From the NCBI RefSeq assembly GCF_018873765.1, contig NC_057918.1:11478862-11542861 (forward strand): a stretch of DNA of 64,000 bases, written 5' to 3'. Below are positions 45,801 through 56,508 of this stretch, piece after piece; positions within the stretch are counted from its first letter, which is position 1; every line of letters begins with the position of its first letter. Under the pieces are notes generated by a model, which saw only the letters and a program-made list of their open reading frames with translations, searched no databases and was not told the DNA's origin. Made by a program: the position numbers and the translations under genes. Source of the stretch: Telopea speciosissima. Lineage: Eukaryota > Streptophyta > Magnoliopsida > Proteales > Proteaceae.

Positions 45801-48800
45801 AAAGTGACTTCAGATGCAAGAAATTTGATATAGAGCCAAAATTTACCATTTGACCAACTGCAGTAGTAACGATTGCAGGCATATTTCTGTAACGCAATCC
45901 ATGTACTTCAACAACTCCTGATTGCTCAATCACCTGGTAGAAATTACAGTATTTAAATTATAAGACGAACACAATTCGAATAATCCTAACGCTAAAAGAA
46001 AACAAACTTAGATATAAAAAATTTCTGCTCCATATCACCCCATTCTTTGAAAGTAATCAAATAGCAAGAAAATAAACAATCCATGTAAAATTTGGTACTC
46101 ATTCTAGGCACAAAAAAATGAACCCATATACTCATTCTATGTACAAATATTACCAACAATAATCAAACTACATGCTAGAGGACTACAAGGTGGCGGGCCT
46201 TGCTTCTTTTTTCAATCAGAAAGAAAAAAGAAAATTCTATTACTTCCAGAGTTCCAGAATATTACCAATATACACCAAAATATAAGATGCAGGCAGAGAC
46301 GAGAGGACAAGGGAATCTGATACAGTAGCATCAAAGAAAACAGTGAAAATGAGCAAAAGAAATACAAACAACAAATAAGAAACCCAACCCTTCGACTTTC
46401 CAGTAACAATGCATCCACAACCAAGCCACAACCAACACACTATCACACACAAGAACCCATTTCCATGGTTCCACCCTCTCTCATGCCATTTACCAACCCC
46501 AAAAAACATCAGAAGGAAACAAACAAATGTGAGGGAGGGGGAGATTAGGAGCAAAGAGGGAAGCGGATAAAGGCTTCCATATAATTCTTCTTCTGGCAAC
46601 AGATAGGTGCTTGTGTTTCAACTTCAACTGCAGAAGTCTTATTCAAAGACTTCCCACACGGCCACACAGACATTTAACAACTTCTTTCCTAGATTTTCAG
46701 AGATATTATCAAAGTTCGAAAACCCAACTCGTTTCAGTGTTTCGACCAAATCGAAACTACTGAAACTTCAAAAACATTATCTTTTTTTTTTGGTTTCGTT
46801 TTGATACTTCGGTGGGCAAATGGCCAGAGTTGACTCCGAAACTTTAGGGGAAGGGTTGTTTTAGGCTTAATAAACATATTTAAATCTTCAAATTGTAAAA
46901 AAAAAATATTTGCGACCCTGGTTGGCAGTAAACGTCGAACACCTATGAAATATTGTCTATTCTACACATTGTTTGAGTGCTATGAGACATAACTGGCAAG
47001 TAAAACAAGTAAATTATGAAATAATGGATGAAGCCACATAATACTGAATTATTATTTAAAAAATAGTTAACGACATAAATTAGAAACTACAAAGTACAGT
47101 GAACAATGCATATAACATAGGCACCCAAGTAGAGTGAACAATACATATGTCATAGACACCCTAGTCTTCCATGTCCCAAAAATAGAATATTGTGAGTCTG
47201 TGACTTGTCTACTGATATGAACTATGATGTGCTGGATTGAGTCCACTAATGGTCCGATGGAGACAATGTGCATTATCCTCTGTCTACATGACATATGCAT
47301 GCCACGAGATAGTGTTAGAGAATAAACGAAAGTAGTCCTCCACAGCTGCCCTGTAAATGGTATCATCTACATATTGCAAGTAACCTATCCTAGGGTATAG
47401 GTCACCGTAATGTGAAGAACCAACCATTGAGCCACTTTCATAAGATGGGAATGGATGCATGTATGGCTGGTGGACTGGGTAAGAGAACAAGTTGTCGATA
47501 AAGGACGATCCAGTATGTCCTTGCGACTGTGAGTGGGCGTCATACTCAAAACTGAAAACGGATGAAGAAGATGCACGCTCCCCAACGCCTATACCAATCC
47601 CTCCCAAAGTGGAATCGTTATCCTCTCCTGTTACAGACTTACAGTACGGTGTTGTAACGCATCGTGCGGCAGTGCAGAGGCCATGTGCACCATGTGGGGT
47701 CCGCTGTGCCACATGGCCCCTACAGCGCCGCAAGATGCGTTACACACCGTGCTGTAACAGGAGAGGATAAAAATTCCCCAAAGTGATAGACAAGCTATCA
47801 ATGTCCATACAGTCAGCCTGCTCATCTGCTCCAAACCGCCGACAATGCCCTCTTGTGTAGCCTACACGAGTGGTTGGACGTGCTCCATGGTCCGTATCCT
47901 ATGTGGCATGATCAAACTGGGTCTCCCAAGTAAGCAACAATTGATCTCTTTGTACCCCCAGCAATGTATTCCAGTAGTATGGAGTAGAGATGTGGCAAAA
48001 AAAAGCAAGATTCAAGCAATTTTCCCATTCTCCATGTCGAAACAAACGAAACAGTAGAGTTTCTATCAAAGTTTCGAAGTGAACTCTCGAGACAGCGCCT
48101 TTTTATATAAGGCTTTGTATCATTTCAGCGAGATGGTACAAACAGTACCAAAATTTCGGTCGAGACTATGCATGTCCTATATTTCGTATACAGTTTCATT
48201 TCGAGTAGGTAGAAACCACCGAATTTCAAAATTTTGGCAAAATTGCACCCAGTTTCAAACTATGGATATTTTTTATTAGCTTCCAGCCCACACATATACC
48301 TAATTTCTGCAAACGGCAATAAATTTTTTGGCATTCTTTTCCCCACTTGGGGAGAACAAACCTAAATTTTCCTAATGCAGAGCTGAAGACCTACAAGCGT
48401 AAGAAGTCCAGGATGAACCAGGCCTAACATTACCCAGTTCTGGCTTTAAGTTAGTTAGGTTCAGTTCTTGAACTGGTGGTTCATTAGTTCAATTTAATAT
48501 CTTATCTTCTTTTAGAGTTAAAAAAGGATGGGACCACTTGTTAGGTGGTTCACTAGTTTGTCTACAATTTGTTTTTCAGTTGCTTTATAAACAAAAGACA
48601 GGGTGGTGAAGTATACAGATTTATGTTCTCTTGGCTGTGCTGAAGCATTGACCTACCTTGTGGTGATTCAAGGTGTCAATTGGTGGTGAAACCAATCAGA
48701 CCTTGCGGTGGGAACCCAGGTTGCAGCGCTTTCATTCTTTTATCCTCTTCTTATCAACTCCATCCAATGTACAGCAGTTGTGCTGCTAGATCCTGCAACA

Positions 48801-51476
48801 AAACCAGCAGCACCCAAGACATATCTCTCCTTTTCTCTTTGGAATTTATGGTAACAGGATCTACAAAGGTCTGATTTTGCATTCTGATGCCACAAATCTC
48901 ATTTGGTCAGTACGCTAAACACATTCCTGTTATCAAGTTCTGATTTTTCTCATTGAATGTTATAATCCTAATCTAAGTTGGAGTCTTTACTTGCTATTTT
49001 GGATGGATATTCAAGAAACTGTGATTTTCTGTTAGTCTAGGTTCAGTGGTGATAACATAATTGAAAGTGCTAATATATGAATCTGAAGCCTGATCGTTGA
49101 AAAGATCAGTTGACTAGTCAAACTTGAGGTTTCCTACTCCAACTAGGAATTGTCTGATTCAGCAGATCCGACACTTGGATCTTGCTGATCTTTCAGCACT
49201 TATCCTAGTCCTAAAGAGGACCACTCCAACACAATCCAGCCTCCTGACTTCTGGATTTGCTTGGTTATTTTTCTCCTAAATTCTGGAATCTCTCTATTTT
49301 TGCGATCCTGTTTAGTTGGTACTGGTTTTGTATATCAGAACCACATTAAGGCGCAACAGTAAGGTTGCTCCATTGTGACCTAGTGGTCGTGGGTTCAAGT
49401 CAGAAACAGCCTCTCCATGAAGCGGGGGTAAGGCTGCGCACATCATGACCCTCCCCAAACCCCGCACTGACAGGAGCCTTGTGCACTAGGTACGCCCTTT
49501 AACCACATTAAGCTCCCCAACTTCTATCGTGGGTGGCTTGAATGATCATCCCCTGTGAAAAAATCTGCTAAGATTTTGGTCGGAGGGACCTTAGGGAATC
49601 GGATCTTTATTTTCTTTGAGTAGTTTCTATTCCAGGGAGTAAAAGAAGCAATTACAGAATCCTTCTTTTGCCTTCTATATGTAATCAAAGGATGCCTAGC
49701 TTTGTTTCTAGCAAGTCATTAGGGTGGGCTCACCAAAGGGTCAATCACATCATCACTAGTACCTTTTGAGATACTAGTCTGTGCCACAATAGCCAAGTAA
49801 AAGACCCCCTAAATATTAGGCCCTGCCCCTTTGCCCTTAGGATGGTTGTGCTATTGTAATTTGTATTTTATAATTCTATTTATAGATAAAATTTTGTTGC
49901 CCATCTAAAAAAATATTGGCACTGTCACTAAAGTCTTCATAGTCCAGTCTCCAAAAGCAAGATCACAAACGAAACACTGAATCTATTGCCTCTAACTTCA
50001 ATGCAATTCACTGGCAGACAAAATATTCTCTGAGGGCATCTTCTTCCTCCCTGTTAGCTTCCTCCTTACTTCTTTTAGCGTTAAATGAAAGGCACATCTA
50101 GTGCTCATTCCAGACTTCCTAATTCAAGAGCCATGTCCAGGAATTGTACATGCATGCTCCATAAAGCTTTGCAGTGATCAAGCTTATAGAAGAAAAATAT
50201 ATGTTACAGGACAGAAGACAGCAGTATTCTAAATACTTTAATGACCAGAGTTGACCAATTGTGCTTTATCCAACTAATAACAACAAAAAATGTAATAAGT
50301 ATAAAGTAAACTTAATGCTTTATCTAACAACCTGGAAATAGTAACAAACCTCAATGTAGGTGGACTGTTCAAATGCAACACTAAACTCAAATTACTAAAC
50401 CAAATAAAAGCTCAATCCTTACAAGACTGAAATTCACACACAGACCTGTCTCTGACAAGACCGAAAATAGTCCTCTAAATGAGGAAATGGCAAGGTGACA
50501 TGAAAAAACCCTACTTAAGGCTGTTCTATAAACATTGAGGCAAAAATCTCCAAAAAGAGAAAATTGCCATTATTAAATCCCCCCTTCACAACCCTCCTTC
50601 TAAAGTAAATTTTGGTTACTGATTCAATGAATTCATGGGTTGAAAATTGCTACCACCGCATGCAATTGATGGCACACATAGCTGGGATCCCACCTTCACA
50701 GTGGGAGCCACCCCCGAATGGTGCGGGCTCCCCCCCTGCAGCACTTGGATCCAATCACAAGTCACCCCCATAATGCATGGTTCTAGCACTCCCCTTGCAG
50801 GTTTAAGCAATGCAAGACTAGTATATCCTTTATGGTAAGATAGTGTTGTACCTTATCTGCATGTAAAACATCTTTCACACATGATTGGTCTGATTATTCA
50901 AAAAATGGAGGTAAAATGCAACATCTTCTCAGAGAACGACAAGGTTGAGCTAATTGACCATCCACATCCTTTTATGCAGTCAAAAGACAGGTATAAGACT
51001 TACCATGCTTCCTTCAGCATCTTGTTCAGTGGCAACGTCTTGAAGAAACCAGGCAGCGCTTCTATTATCTTGCACATCATGCTTGAAATCTAGAAGCTCA
51101 AATATCATGCTCTCGTCACGAGCAGGATCTACAAAAACCTCCTTTAACCAAGAAAAATATATTTCACAAATCCCAATTTAAAAGCATTAGAACCAAACAG
51201 CCACAGTTAGACAAACATAAACTGCCTCTGTAAAGCTCACAAATTACTGTAAACAAACCTGATGATCAGGAACTTCACGAATGTTGCTCACATCCTACAA
51301 ATCCAAACCAAAATCAGCTCACAACTTTCTAAAGTCTGAATAGCAATTTAGAACACATTTGGTAGCCCCTATAGATTTACGTAAAGAGAACAACGCCTGA
51401 CCTGGAATCTAAGAGGAAATGCACTAGATATCGCCCCACCAAACAAAGGGCGCTCAACACAGTTGTCCCCAGGCAT
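39851..51476 (-). CDS. MOG1: MOG1 homolog, Ran-binding nuclear import factor, seven exons
   Basis: Small Mog1/PsbP-fold protein that binds Ran GTPase and promotes nucleotide release during nuclear protein import (family knowledge). Coding exons on the minus strand: 51476-51402, 51294-51259, 51141-51004, 45933-45847, 43890-43843, 43750-43674 and 39998-39851, totalling 609 nt (202 aa plus stop). All junctions are GT-AG and in phase. Recognisable stretches in order: RPLFGGAISSAFPLRFQ, DVSNIREVPDHQ, DESMIFELLDFK, AAWFLQDVATEQDAEGSM, VIEQSGVVEVHGLRYRN, GREAQNIVRVYLANFRL, ITAYEPIVI, and the C-terminal QSGCLPMAEVFKSSVSSF then VHDWNLFG. Length and motif order match plant MOG1. The reading frame is intact although introns 3, 4 and 6 are 5070, 1956 and 3675 bp and hold SINE, LINE and hAT insertions. 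The start is the first in-frame ATG, just before CVERPLFGG. Confidence 0.92.
40313..40441 (-). mobile_element. Au-type SINE, in MOG1 intron 6
   Basis: Minus-strand copy, slightly 5'-truncated. It reads GTCGTGGGTTTGAGTCTGG (B box), AGGAGTAAGGCTGTGTGC, GACCCTCCCCAGACTCC and GTGCACTGGGTACACCC. The perfect 17-bp duplication AATGTTGCTACTGACAA flanks it (40296-40312, 40442-40458). It inserted in the sense orientation of MOG1. Confidence 0.88.
40680..40960 (-). mobile_element. LINE-like 3' end, in MOG1 intron 6
   Basis: Starts with a T-run (an A-tail on the minus strand) followed by GGTGAATAAGTATATAGTAC, a G-rich tract with GGGGAATGTACAAAGAGACG, and GTGCTATCTAAACCCCAGG. The order is shared with 42040-42235, so both belong to one family of 3' ends. 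No coding part remains. Confidence 0.5.
42040..42235 (-). mobile_element. LINE-like 3' end, second copy
   Basis: GGGTGGATAAAAAAATATAT, a G-rich tract with GGGGAATGTACAAAAAGG and GCTCTATCTAGACCCCAGG parallel 40680-40960. It lies inside the hAT-type element. Confidence 0.5.
42460..42830. repeat. hAT-like right terminus with 38-bp tandem repeats
   Basis: About four degenerate units of roughly 38 bp (GGGCTGGCCAAACTGGGAAA type, 42525-42645) precede a GC-rich subterminal part (GGTCGGGTTGGACCAGGCC, CAGGGCAGGCCAGGGCGGG). It ends GCCAAACTTGCATCCCTAA, resembling subterminal DNA of the hAT at 52572-54505. A left partner end was not found. Confidence 0.45.
44003..44457 (+). mobile_element. RTE-type LINE 3' end, in MOG1 intron 4
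   Basis: The frame to the stop at 44244-44246 reads SRLRWFGHVQQRPRDIPERS, RARSRPKMTIGEVVRKDM and DRAYWRARIHVADLF, the C terminus of the RTE polyprotein. A pyrimidine-rich 3' UTR follows. It ends with AACCCCATTAAGTTGGGATA, AGGCTGAG and (TTG)n at 44440-44454, the classic RTE tail. The 5' part is missing. Insertion is antisense to MOG1. Confidence 0.85.
44715..45060 (-). repeat. LTR-retroelement remnant with primer binding site
   Basis: On the minus strand TTGGTATCAGAGCGTAG (44725-44741) matches the tRNA-Met primer binding site that follows a 5' LTR. DNA to the right (44742-45060) would be the LTR, but no clear TG..CA limits or second LTR were found. Confidence 0.4.
47284..47965 (-). pseudogene. 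Transposase-tail-like fragment, interrupted by a foldback MITE
   Basis: Right of the MITE the minus-strand frame reads DTDHGARPTTRVGYTRGHC, RRFGADEQADCMDIDSLSIT and LGNF. Left of it the frame continues GEDNDSTLGGIGIGVGE, then SSFIDNLFSYPVHQPYMHPF, GSSHYGDLYPRIGYLQYVDD and ends HAYVM, stop. It lies inside a hAT-type element, so I read it as the C-terminal exon of a hAT-like transposase. The conserved dimerisation core is not present, so the assignment rests mainly on context. Confidence 0.4.
47618..47770. mobile_element. Foldback MITE inside the transposase-like fragment
   Basis: A 153-bp GC-rich palindrome: ends TTATCCTCTCCTGTTACAG and CTGTAACAGGAGAGGATAA are exact inverses, and the arms pair through TGTTGTAACGCATCGTGCGG and its inverse to a short central loop (GGGGTCCGC). 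A TA dinucleotide could be the target duplication, but the palindrome makes this undecidable. Confidence 0.8.
49351..49500 (+). mobile_element. Full-length Au-type SINE, MOG1 intron 3
   Basis: A 150-bp element starting GCGCAACAGTAAGGTTGCTC, with TTGTGACCTAGTGGTCGTGG, B box GGTTCAAGTC, then AGCCTCTCCATGAAGCGGGG, TAAGGCTGCG and GTGCACTAGGTACGCCCTTT. The perfect 12-bp duplication AACCACATTAAG flanks it (49339-49350, 49501-49512). It lies antisense to MOG1. Confidence 0.9.
49513..51003. other. Remainder of MOG1 intron 3
   Basis: AT-rich sequence without recognised element ends. The frames near 50616-50838 are complementary artefacts of a GC-rich patch. Confidence 0.4.
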
Positions 51477-51881
51477 GATAGGGCTACTCCTCTTTCCATC
51501 CCAACAAAGCACAGACAAATCTCAAGTTAGACAAGCAAACATATAGAGCATTGCAAGTGAACAGCCTAGCAATTCATAGTATTTCCACTCTCTATCTCAG
51601 CTGTTTGATTTCCAAACAACACTAAAATTGACACACAATATTAGTTTATTCTACCCTTAAATACAAGTAAAAAACCCAATAAATATCGAGGATGAACCAC
51701 AAACAATATAGACTGAAATTAACCCGTATATAGGATCAACTAACGAAAATCCATAATCAAGCATCGAAAATTATAATAATGAACCCAAAAAGAAAGAGGG
51801 AATACTAACTGATCAAAGCGCAAGTCCAGCATCGTTATCGAATCAAGATAAGAGGTAATAAAAGAAATGGAAAGAACTTAC

Positions 51882-52110
51882 AGGACAAAGCAGGGAAGGG
51901 AAATCTTTGGATGTCGCTGGGCGGCAATCACTTGACTCACTTGACTAACGAAGAAGTCTCTGGCCTACGTTCTGTGCACTTGAATGCTCGGTGTTTTGCG
52001 TTTTCAAGCGATTGAAGTACACGCGTTGTTTAATAAGTACGTTGCACGACACCATTACAAAAATTAAAAAAATTGATAAGTGGCGCGGGCGGTGGTTGCC
52101 ACGTGGGGAG
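51882..52110 (-). promoter_or_regulatory. 5'-UTR exon and promoter of MOG1
   Basis: A donor-like GTAAGT on the minus strand at 51881 ends a likely non-coding first exon about 400 bp upstream of the MOG1 start. Farther upstream, at about 52097-52104, lies the palindrome CCACGTGG (G-box core), next to a GC-rich stretch in otherwise AT-rich DNA. This is the expected promoter position; no transcription start can be read directly. Confidence 0.4.
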
Positions 52111-52571
52111 AATAAGGAGGGCATTATAATTTTTCGCGAATTACATGCGTTGGACAAAACTCCCGAATCAAAAGTACCAATGATGCCCTCAAAAACATAA
52201 ATATGACAAGATCCATCGTTCCTCTTCCGATTCACATATAGCTTTTTTTCCCTACCACTCTCTCCCCGTTATTCTGTTCTTGATCAATGGCTTGGATTGT
52301 AGGACTTTTGCAGCAGCCGGATCGAACGCTGCTAAGTATAAATTGATGTTACCTACCGGACTTCCCATCTTGCGGTCGCCATGACTAACAATCCCTCCTG
52401 GCTTGAGCCCTACTACTGTCCTCGATTCCCCTATTCTTCTCTCCAACATGAAGGATAGGGCTTTCCCTGAAATTTCTCTAGGATTTCTAATTTGGTATTT
52501 AGGCGTAATGATATGATCTAGCGATTTAGATATCAATAGTATCATTTATTACTGTTTACTCTCCCTCTCAC

Positions 52572-54505
52572 TAGGGGTGTCAATGGGCCGGGTTGGGCCG
52601 GGCCTGCCTAAACCCTGACCCTGACCCTGACCCAACCCTGGCAGGGCCAAGAAACCCTCAACCCTAACCCGACCCTGCCAGGGTTTTCCCTAACCCGGCC
52701 CGGCCTGACCCGACCTTGATAGGGTCGGGTTGGCCCTGATTGACCCTGACCTTGACTTTATTTATTTATTTATTTATTTTTTGGAAATGGTTTTTCTTAT
52801 GCCTGTAATAATTTTTACTATGTCAAAGTTGATCAGATTGTAATTTTCTAGGATTTGTCAGCATTGCAAGTAAAATATTTTAACTTAATTTAAAGCAGTA
52901 AAAATGAACAGCTTATAAACAGTGCACTCAATGAATCTCGTTAGATTGTCCGATGGTCAATCTCGATAAGGCACCAATCATGTTACATTCAAACACCATG
53001 ACCGATCAAAAAGCCAAGTAAGAGAAAGAAACAGGGCAATAAGCTCACAATACTCAAATTAAGATCATTAAAGCCTTAACCAATATAACATCTTATACAA
53101 ATATAAAAAATTCTGAGTATAGAGTCTGAGTAGTTCATGCCGAAGATACCCAAGGTTAAGACCCACTCCAATCCACCTCTCTTGAAACCTTATGAAAGCA
53201 GGATTCATACTACATCATATCATTATTTAGTGTCGCATTAAGCTGACAAAAAACAGGAGAAGCATCATCAATCTCATGACTGTGTAACCATCACACTAAC
53301 CCGAAGGTCGGGTTACTAAAAGCCACACAAAAAAATATTCAATAATCCAAAATAAAGAACGATATGAAGAAGGGTATTAGAAAAACAGAGGAAGAGTGTA
53401 CAGAAAGGGAAGGGAGGGAACCATGGAAGAAAGAATGGGAATGGAAAGGAAGTCTATTTGTACGGTCATGGATACAGAAAATGGGACACCTAAAACCTAA
53501 ATCCGATATAACCGACCAGAAATAGGTAGGGAATGATGAGACTTGACTCTTTGAGTCTTCATATGGCGACACTTTGGCATTTTAGGTTTTTGATTGTTCT
53601 GTTAATCTAATATAATGGAAGAAGAGTTGGGCTCACTGGGTCGAGTTACAGGCTCCAAGAGATGCTTTGATCCAAGAGCTAATATAATGGAAGAAGAGTT
53701 GGGCACTTAGGCTCACAGATTCCATTTTTTTTTTTTTTTTAATACTTTCTTAATACGAGAAAAAAAATTGGAGAGATATAAAGAGAAAACGTCATCGACA
53801 TTACCGGAGCGAAATCAACCCGTCAATCACTTGCAGAAGCTGGTTGCCGCCGCTGCTATGGAAGAGATAGAAGTGCCGCTGGGAGTGAGGGAGAGCGGAG
53901 AGGTACAACGCAAGCTGCTGGATTGCCGCTATGAGTGAAGGAGAGGAAGGTCGCAGGTTGTTGCTTGCCTCCGAAAACTTTGGTCGCCGATTTTCGCCGT
54001 TGTGCATGTAGCTTTTGGTCAGTCTTCTCCTCCAAAGTCCAAACGAGAACGATAGCAGAGGGAAAGAGATGGGGTTTGGAGACGGCGCGTGAAGGGAAAG
54101 AGAAGGGGTGAGTGAAATGTAAATCGCTTTTAGGTTTTGAGGGTTTAGAGGGTTTTTTTATTATTATTATTTTTTTTTTTTTCGATAAGTTTTTTTTATT
54201 TTTTTTTATTTTTTTATTTTTTTTATTTTAAGGATAAAGAAGAATAAAATATATATAAATATCTATATATCTATATATCTATATATTATATATATAAAAG
54301 TATATATATATATACTTAAAAACAATTCAGGGTCGGCCAGGGCCGGATCGGGATCAACCCAAGGCCTAAACCCAATCCCGACCCAACCTTGTCAGGGTCA
54401 AGCTATTTCTAAACCCTGACCCACCCTTCGGGCTGAAAAATCAGGGTTGGGTTTGGGCCGGGCTCAGGGCAGGTTCGGGCCGAGCGAGCTTTATTGACAC
54501 CCCTA
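52572..54505. mobile_element. 1934-bp non-autonomous hAT element, perfect ends
   Basis: The 13-bp ends TAGGGGTGTCAAT and ATTGACACCCCTA are exact inverses, and CCTCTCAC flanks both sides (52564-52571, 54506-54513), the 8-bp duplication of hAT elements. Both subterminal arms are GC-rich and repetitive (GGGCCGGG, ACCCTGACCCTGACCC on the left; GGGCCGGGCTCAGGGCAGG on the right). No transposase is present. Minus-strand frames at 53801-54007 and 53339-53572 have no recognised domain; a 25-30 bp direct repeat (ATAATGGAAGAAGAGTTGGG) occurs at 53613 and 53681. Confidence 0.9.
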
Positions 54506-54799
54506 CCTCTCACTCCCCTTCCAATTCTACAATTGCATCCTTTAACTTGAGACTAGAGTTTCAATCCTAATTTCTGATAAATGTTGAGGAAACAAAGACG
54601 GGAAGCAAAGAAAGAAAGGGGAAGGGAATTTACATTCTCTGGCACCGGTGCTTCAAGCCTGAATTGTCGTCGAACGGGAATGGGCGACGACGGTAGGTGG
54701 CTCGGCTATTGGCCGTTGAAGTCGAGCAGTCGAGCTCTATGCTCTGAGTCTGTAGAAGATAGAAGGATAAATGACTAAAAATAACGTTGTAGGGGGTAT

Positions 54800-55110
54800 T
54801 TAGGGGTTTTTATTTGGGTGGGTGTTAAAATTACAAAACCACCTGTGACTTTTTTATATAGGCTTATGTTCTCTGTGTCGCAGCGTAGCCTGCGCCCAGA
54901 CTCATGGGCCTGCCATTCAGGGGGTATAGGGTGGTCATTTCGTCAACCCCCATGTGTATGGGCGCAACCTGCACCCCCGGCACAGAAAACATTCTCTTGT
55001 TTTGTATTTATGCATACACCTCTGTTTTCCAGAATAATCAATACGTAAAACCACTCTGTTAATCAGGGCTGAAAATGTAAAAATGTATCATATATTGACC
55101 AAATTGCCCT
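54800..55110 (+). repeat. Degenerate MULE terminal repeat carrying a MITE
   Basis: TTTATGCATACACCTCTGTT, TTCCAGAATAATCAATACGT, AAACCACTCTGTTAATCAGG and TTGACCAAATTGCCCTTC follow the same order as the repeat at 17935-18130. The left half (AAATTACAAAACCACCTGTG) is separated by a MITE at 54868-54995. No opposite arm was found. Confidence 0.5.
54868..54995. mobile_element. MITE of the TTCTCTG family, nested
   Basis: GTTCTCTGTGTCGCAGCG on the left and CGGCACAGAAAACATTCTC on the right, with CCTGCGCCCAGACTCATGGG arms, match the copy at 32981-33125. Boundaries are approximate; a duplication is not convincing (about 7 of 9). Confidence 0.6.
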
Positions 55111-56490
55111 TCTAAAATTAACCTCTTCTTCCATTGTTTCCCTTATTTTTACTCTTGAAGAACCTTCTTGAAGAGAATTATCCATGCCCGCACCATCTCT
55201 CCCATCTCCGGTAAGCCCCCATCTCACTCACTACCTCTTCTCTCTCTCTTTTTCTTCTTTTAAAACCTAATCGAATCATAAACCATAATCATATTCAAAC
55301 GATACTACATTAGATCAATGAAGAATCATTTAAGGATAAAATGAGCTTAACTGCGGCAGGAGACTTTCGAAAATTATTGAAATCAGATCTGCTCTACAAG
55401 ATTTTAAGTTGATTCATTTAGATCATAAGAATAGGGTTGATTCGAACTCTCGAATGTCAATTGCAGGTAAATCAAGATTTTCCAAAAAGCTAGATAACCA
55501 TAACTAGGGATTTATTACAAACCATTATAAAAAAATAAAATAAAATTGGATTCGTAAAATAGCCTCCCTTTAGCTTCCATAATCTTTATATCTGCTTGGG
55601 TATGGGTTTGCATATGAGTCATAAGAACCCATATAGGATTCATAAACAAGAGGTCGCGTTTGGTTGAAGGTTTATAAGGAATCAAATTTTGATTTTGAAT
55701 ATGGTTCATGTGGATTCGTAGTTGAAAACAAAAACTGTTTGGTTACCCTGAGTCTGTTAGATGGAATCCTTCTGAACCCATTTGTAAAACTGTTTGATTA
55801 CCCTTCTCTTCCAAGATAAAGTGAGATTACAAAATTTATGAGAACAGGAAGGAAACTTGCCAAAGTAATATAGAATAATAGTGATCTTCCCCTTCAAAAT
55901 CGTTTTCATGTAATAAAAATCTAGATTGAACTTCAGAAAACAGAAGTACCAACATTAACAAAGTAACTAACAGAGAGAACATCCAAGCATAGAACACCTT
56001 GAGTGCAAGAAGAATTGCCACTGCCATGAGAGGGATGATGGGATTGGGAAAAAAATAAGGAAATAAGATGACTTAAATTATTCTCAATTTGTAGATCAGA
56101 TTAAAGGGAAATCACAATCGAGTACCAATCTTAGGGAGCTTAAGTAATACCCAAAATATTATATCAATACAATGGTTGGATGAGAATTAATTTGAAAACT
56201 TTCAGATATGGGTCAGACAATAGCAGAAAATATGAGATTCTCAATATCAGCAGATCCTAAAATATCGAGAATATTATCTCAACCCAATGATTGGATGAGA
56301 AGTAATTTGAAAACTTCCAGATCTGGGTTAAACAATCGCAGAAAATAAGAGATTGATACAATGCATAAATCAAAGACATTCCCTCATTTTTCATCCACTT
56401 GTAGCCCTTTAGGAGTAGGAGTAAGAAAATGAGGAGCAGCAACATGTGTGGGGCTAAAAGCAAATTTCTTAACTTATACGTATTTCCGTT
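55110..56490. other. Intergenic, nothing recognised
   Basis: Diverged GTTTGGTT-type repeats occur at 55655-55800. A near-duplicate pair of about 60 bp (CAATGGTTGGATGAGAATTA / CAATGATTGGATGAGAAGTA) lies at 56170 and 56284. No gene is supported. Confidence 0.4.
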
Positions 56491-56508
56491 TTCTTATGTT
56501 AAAGTTAT

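Larger units (their letters stand above)
46710..48264. mobile_element. 1.55-kb hAT-type element (CAAGGTTC family), MOG1 intron 3
   Basis: Left end CAAAGTTCGAAAACCC, right end the inverse of CATAGTTTGAAACTGGG. TTTCGACC/GGTCGAAA subterminal motifs occur at both sides (46737-46760, 48155-48210). Flanks GATATTAT (46702-46709) and GATATTTT (48265-48272) match at 7 of 8. A minus-strand transposase-tail-like segment lies inside (47284-47965). Confidence 0.7.

Noticed and set aside
52252..52545. 97-codon minus-strand frame beside the hAT element
   Set aside because: No recognisable domain, no neighbouring exons and no coding context; left out as unsupported.
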